Source: Gordonia humi
GTDB lineage: Bacteria > Actinomycetota > Actinomycetes > Mycobacteriales > Mycobacteriaceae
DNA: 64,000 nt
Direction: 5' to 3'
Assembly: GCF_014197435.1 (NCBI RefSeq)
Contig: NZ_JACIFP010000001.1
Coordinates: 248,001 to 312,000 of the forward strand
Positions 61,631 through 64,000 of the stretch are shown piece by piece. The stretch's first letter is position 1. Each line of letters opens with the position of its first letter. Position numbers and translations under genes: made by a program. The notes beneath the pieces are model-generated. The model worked only from the letters and a program-made list of their open reading frames with translations. It had not been told where the DNA came from and did no database searches.

Positions 61631-62620
61631 CTACTTGTCGGCGCCCATCGCGCCCGCGATCTGCTGGTAGCTCTCGCCGTAGCCCTGGATGCCCTCACGG
61701 ACATAGAACTGCGGGTCGAGGTAGATGATCTGGTTCGACTTCTTGAAGGTGGTGTTCGCGAAGGCGTCCTGCGCATCGATGACGGCCTTCGCCGGAGTCG
61801 CCGTCTCACCCGCCGTCGCGACGGCGGCGTCACGGTCCATCACGATCACCCACTCGGGGTTCGCCTGCGCGATCGCCTCCGGAGTCAGGCCCGAGTTCTG
61901 GTGGATGTCCCCGGCCTCACCGGCGAAGACGTCCCGCACGTCGAGCGGTTCGGTGAGCGGGCTGATGCGCTTGGCGCCGTTGTCGATCTTGCCGCCGTTG
62001 ACGTTCGCGAGAAACACGGTCTGACCGGTGGCCGCGCTCTTGGCCGCGTCCAGCTTGGTCTGGAAGTCGGCGACGATCTCCTCTGCCTGGTCTTCCTTGC
62101 CGAAGACCGTGCCGAGCGCCTCGGTCTGTCGACTCATCTGCGCGACACGTCCGCCTTCGGCATCGTCACTGGCCGCGACGTCGATGAATGCTCCCCCTGA
62201 CGCATCCGCCATCTTCTGCAGTTCGTCGCTGTACTTGCTGAACCGATAGCCGCCGATGATGAGGTCTGGCTCCACGTCCTCGATGACATCGAATTTGGGT
62301 TCGCTGTGGGTCCCGACGTCCTTGATGTCGCCGTCGTCGGCCCAGTCCGCCAGTTGATCGGAGCTGAACAACTGCTTCGGAATCGCGACCGGGGTGACCC
62401 CGAACGCCTTCACGGTCTCGGCCGCGGTGTTGTCGAGAACGACGACCTTGGTCGGGTTCTTCGGGACTGTGACATCGCCCAGGTTGGTGCTGATCGTCAC
62501 CGTTTCGCCATCGGCCGACGACGATGCGTCATCCGATGAGGTCGTCGAGCACGCGGTGAACGCGACGGTCGCTGTGACCAGCGCCGCCGCCACTCCGGCG
62601 CGCTTGATGAGCGAAAACAT
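61631..62620 (-). CDS. Siderophore-binding lipoprotein (FecB/FatB-like)
   Basis: 329 residues. The signal peptide ends in the lipobox VAFTAC, with the lipidated Cys24 followed by a Ser-rich linker (STTSSDDASSSADG). The binding domain has VVVLDNTAAETVKAFGVTPVAIPKQL, IEDVEPDLIIGGYRFSKY and a C-terminal IIYLDPQFYVREGIQGY, as in class III (FatB/CeuE/YclQ-like) proteins that take catecholate siderophores. First gene of the operon; expression is probably repressed by a DtxR/IdeR protein when iron is available. Confidence 0.9.
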   Translation of the reverse strand: MFSLIKRAGVAAALVTATVAFTACSTTSSDDASSSADGETVTISTNLGDVTVPKNPTKVVVLDNTAAETVKAFGVTPVAIPKQLFSSDQLADWADDGDIKDVGTHSEPKFDVIEDVEPDLIIGGYRFSKYSDELQKMADASGGAFIDVAASDDAEGGRVAQMSRQTEALGTVFGKEDQAEEIVADFQTKLDAAKSAATGQTVFLANVNGGKIDNGAKRISPLTEPLDVRDVFAGEAGDIHQNSGLTPEAIAQANPEWVIVMDRDAAVATAGETATPAKAVIDAQDAFANTTFKKSNQIIYLDPQFYVREGIQGYGESYQQIAGAMGADK

Positions 62621-62636
62621 AAAGAAGCCTCCAAAA

Positions 62637-62680
62637 GTAGGTAAGGAAACCTTAAAATCTGCGTGGTCAGGCTAATCTAA
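62637..62680. promoter_or_regulatory. Two DtxR/IdeR-like iron boxes
   Basis: GTAGGTAAGGAAACCTTAA (62637-62655) and, on the minus strand, TTAGATTAGCCTGACCACG (62680-62662) each match TTAGGTTAGGCTAACCTAA at 13 of 19 positions. They lie 17-60 bp upstream of the lipoprotein start. Tandem boxes suggest tight iron repression of the siderophore operon. Confidence 0.65.
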
Positions 62681-62951
62681 CCAGAGTTCCGAGACTGCGC
62701 GGCCCTCGGCCCCGAGCCCGCCCCGAAACCCTGCTGGAGCGGACGGTTCACGCCGTCGACATCCGCCGATCACCCCGCGCGCCTCATCTCACGCGAGCGT
62801 CGGGAACGTCAACGCCGCCTGCACCTTTCGAGGAATCGACACCGGTCTCGACCGGAACCGCGCGGTGGCGAACACCGATGAACACCCGCCCGACGGCGAC
62901 TCCACTCACGACCGCGTGGTCAATCTCACGTGATGACAAATGCCCATCCTG
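62681..62951. other. Gap without a recognisable gene
   Basis: Between the iron boxes and the acyl-CoA dehydrogenase operator nothing is supported: no coding frame with typical codon use, no repeat and no hairpin stronger than background. Confidence 0.5.
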
Positions 62952-62982
62952 TTCTATAGAATATTTTCAACATTCCATAGAA
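62952..62982. promoter_or_regulatory. Inverted-repeat operator of the acyl-CoA dehydrogenase
   Basis: TTCTATAGAAT (62952-62962), 9 bp, then ATTCCATAGAA (62972-62982); the arms pair at 10 of 11 positions. It ends 11 bp before the GTG start. AT-rich and unlike the six island operators. A fatty-acid or acyl-CoA-responsive TetR/GntR repressor is a reasonable guess. Confidence 0.55.
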
Positions 62983-62993
62983 GGGAGTCGTCA

Positions 62994-64000
62994 GTGATCA
63001 CGCTGTCGTCCGAGGAGCAGTTCATCGTCCAGACCGTCCGCGAGTTCGTCGACAAGCAGGTCAAGCCCGTCGTCCACGATCTGGAACACGCGAACACCTA
63101 TCCCGAGGCGCTCATCGAGCAGATGAAGGAGATGGGAATCTATGGACTCGCGATCCCCGAGCCGTACGGGTTCGCCGCCGTGTCGATGCCGTGTTACGTC
63201 CAGGTCACCGAGGAGCTCGCGCGCGGCTGGATGAGCCTGGCCGGCGCCATGGGAGGGCACACCGTCGTCTCGAAACTGCTGTTGGCGTTCGGCACAGACG
63301 AGCAGAAGCAGAAGTACCTGCCGCGCATGGCCACCGGCGAGCTCCGGGCCACGATGGCGTTGACCGAGCCAGGAGGCGGATCCGATCTGCAGGCCATGCG
63401 CACCGTCGCTGCGGCCACCGAGTCCGGATACACGATCAACGGGTCGAAGACCTGGATCAGCAACGCCCGCAAATCCGATCTGATCGCGCTGCTGTGCAAG
63501 ACCGACCCGACCGCGCAGCCCGCACACAAGGGCGTCTCGATCCTGTTGGTGGAGAAGGTTCCCGGTTTCACCGTCTCCAAGGACCTGCCCAAACTCGGAT
63601 ACAAGGGCGTCGAGAGCTGCGAACTCAACTTCGTCGACTGCCACGTGCCCGCCGACGCACTCCTGGGCGGTGAGGAGGGTCGCGGATTCGCTCAGATGAT
63701 GAAGGGCCTCGAGGTCGGCCGCATGCAGGTCGCCGCCCGCGCGACCGGGGTGGCTCGCGCCGCATTCGACGACGCCCTGCAGTACGCGCAGGACCGCGAG
63801 AGCTTCGGGGTGCCGATCTGGAAGCATCAGTCGGTCGGCAACATGCTCGCGCAGATGGGCACCAAGCTGTACGCCGCGCGCAGCCTCCTCCTCGACGCCG
63901 CGCAGCGCTTGGACACCGGCGCACGCTGCGATATGGAGGCCGGTATGGCCAAACTGTTCGCCTCCGAGACCGCGATGGACATCGCCCTGGACGCGGTCCG
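62994..64000 (+). CDS. Acyl-CoA dehydrogenase, 3' end outside the window
   Basis: At least 335 residues from a GTG at 62994 after GGGAG. The N-terminal helical domain (EEQFIVQTVREFVDKQVKPVVHDLEHANTYP), the beta domain with ATMALTEPGGGSDLQAMRT and YTINGSKTWISNA, and the start of the C-terminal helical domain (GRMQVAARATGVARAAFDDALQYAQDRESFGVPI) are all complete so far. The open frame runs off the right edge. It belongs to the main FadE family. Start follows an inverted-repeat operator, so it is separately regulated. Confidence 0.93.
   Translation, partial: MITLSSEEQFIVQTVREFVDKQVKPVVHDLEHANTYPEALIEQMKEMGIYGLAIPEPYGFAAVSMPCYVQVTEELARGWMSLAGAMGGHTVVSKLLLAFGTDEQKQKYLPRMATGELRATMALTEPGGGSDLQAMRTVAAATESGYTINGSKTWISNARKSDLIALLCKTDPTAQPAHKGVSILLVEKVPGFTVSKDLPKLGYKGVESCELNFVDCHVPADALLGGEEGRGFAQMMKGLEVGRMQVAARATGVARAAFDDALQYAQDRESFGVPIWKHQSVGNMLAQMGTKLYAARSLLLDAAQRLDTGARCDMEAGMAKLFASETAMDIALDAV

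Overview
The window is high-GC actinobacterial DNA. It carries the decaprenyl-phosphoribose epimerase pair DprE1/DprE2 and the arabinofuranosyltransferase AftA, so the host makes arabinogalactan and belongs to the mycolic-acid bacteria (Mycobacteriales). Gene content fits Gordonia or a close relative; the genus is an inference. No tRNA, rRNA, CRISPR array or intact insertion sequence was seen.

Layout. Positions 1-9.6 kb hold cell-wall and housekeeping genes: a GtrA-like flippase fragment, a secreted lipase, a universal stress protein, dprE1-dprE2-aftA with a metallo-hydrolase behind them, a membrane protein with a propeller-like domain and a flavin-type oxidoreductase. Positions 9.6-17.4 kb are a complete potassium-uptake operon, kdpFABCDE on the minus strand, preceded by an extra 30-residue membrane peptide gene. 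6-phosphogluconate dehydrogenase (17.7-19.1 kb) and the chaperone ClpB (20.5-23.0 kb, with a HspR/SigH-type promoter) flank a decayed DUF4143 ATPase gene. Positions 23.6-27.9 kb are a minus-strand operon for an Ssu/Tau-type ABC transporter with a DUF4242 protein and an acyl-CoA dehydrogenase-like enzyme. Two of its five genes carry frameshifts. A divergent TetR regulator with a clear operator lies beside it.

Positions 28.8-58.6 kb form a large catabolic island of about 28 genes: a Rieske ring-hydroxylating dioxygenase (alpha and beta), a 3Fe-4S ferredoxin and ferredoxin reductase, an alcohol and an aldehyde dehydrogenase, two acyl-CoA synthetases, an acyl-CoA dehydrogenase, four crotonases (one fused to a SnoaL-like domain), a MaoC hydratase, SDR dehydrogenases, two thiolases, an HMG-CoA-synthase-like/DUF35 fusion, a class III CoA-transferase, a metallo-beta-lactamase-fold hydrolase, and four regulators (two IclR, one AraC, one TetR). 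Read together, an alcohol or aldehyde side chain is oxidised to an acid, activated to a CoA thioester and shortened or ring-opened by beta-oxidation-like steps, with one dioxygenation. The substrate is unknown. No ring-cleavage dioxygenase is present, and three of the four crotonases carry an isomerase-type aspartate, which argues for an alicyclic, terpenoid or dearomatised substrate. Six AT-rich promoter sites in this island share an 18-bp near-palindrome, TAATCTAAKKTMAATTAA, in a genome region that is otherwise GC-rich. This looks like one regulon's operator and is the most novel signal here.

Positions 58.8-62.7 kb are an iron-siderophore uptake operon (binding lipoprotein, two FecCD permeases, ATPase) under two DtxR/IdeR-like boxes. 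The window ends inside an acyl-CoA dehydrogenase gene (62994 onward) with its own inverted-repeat operator.
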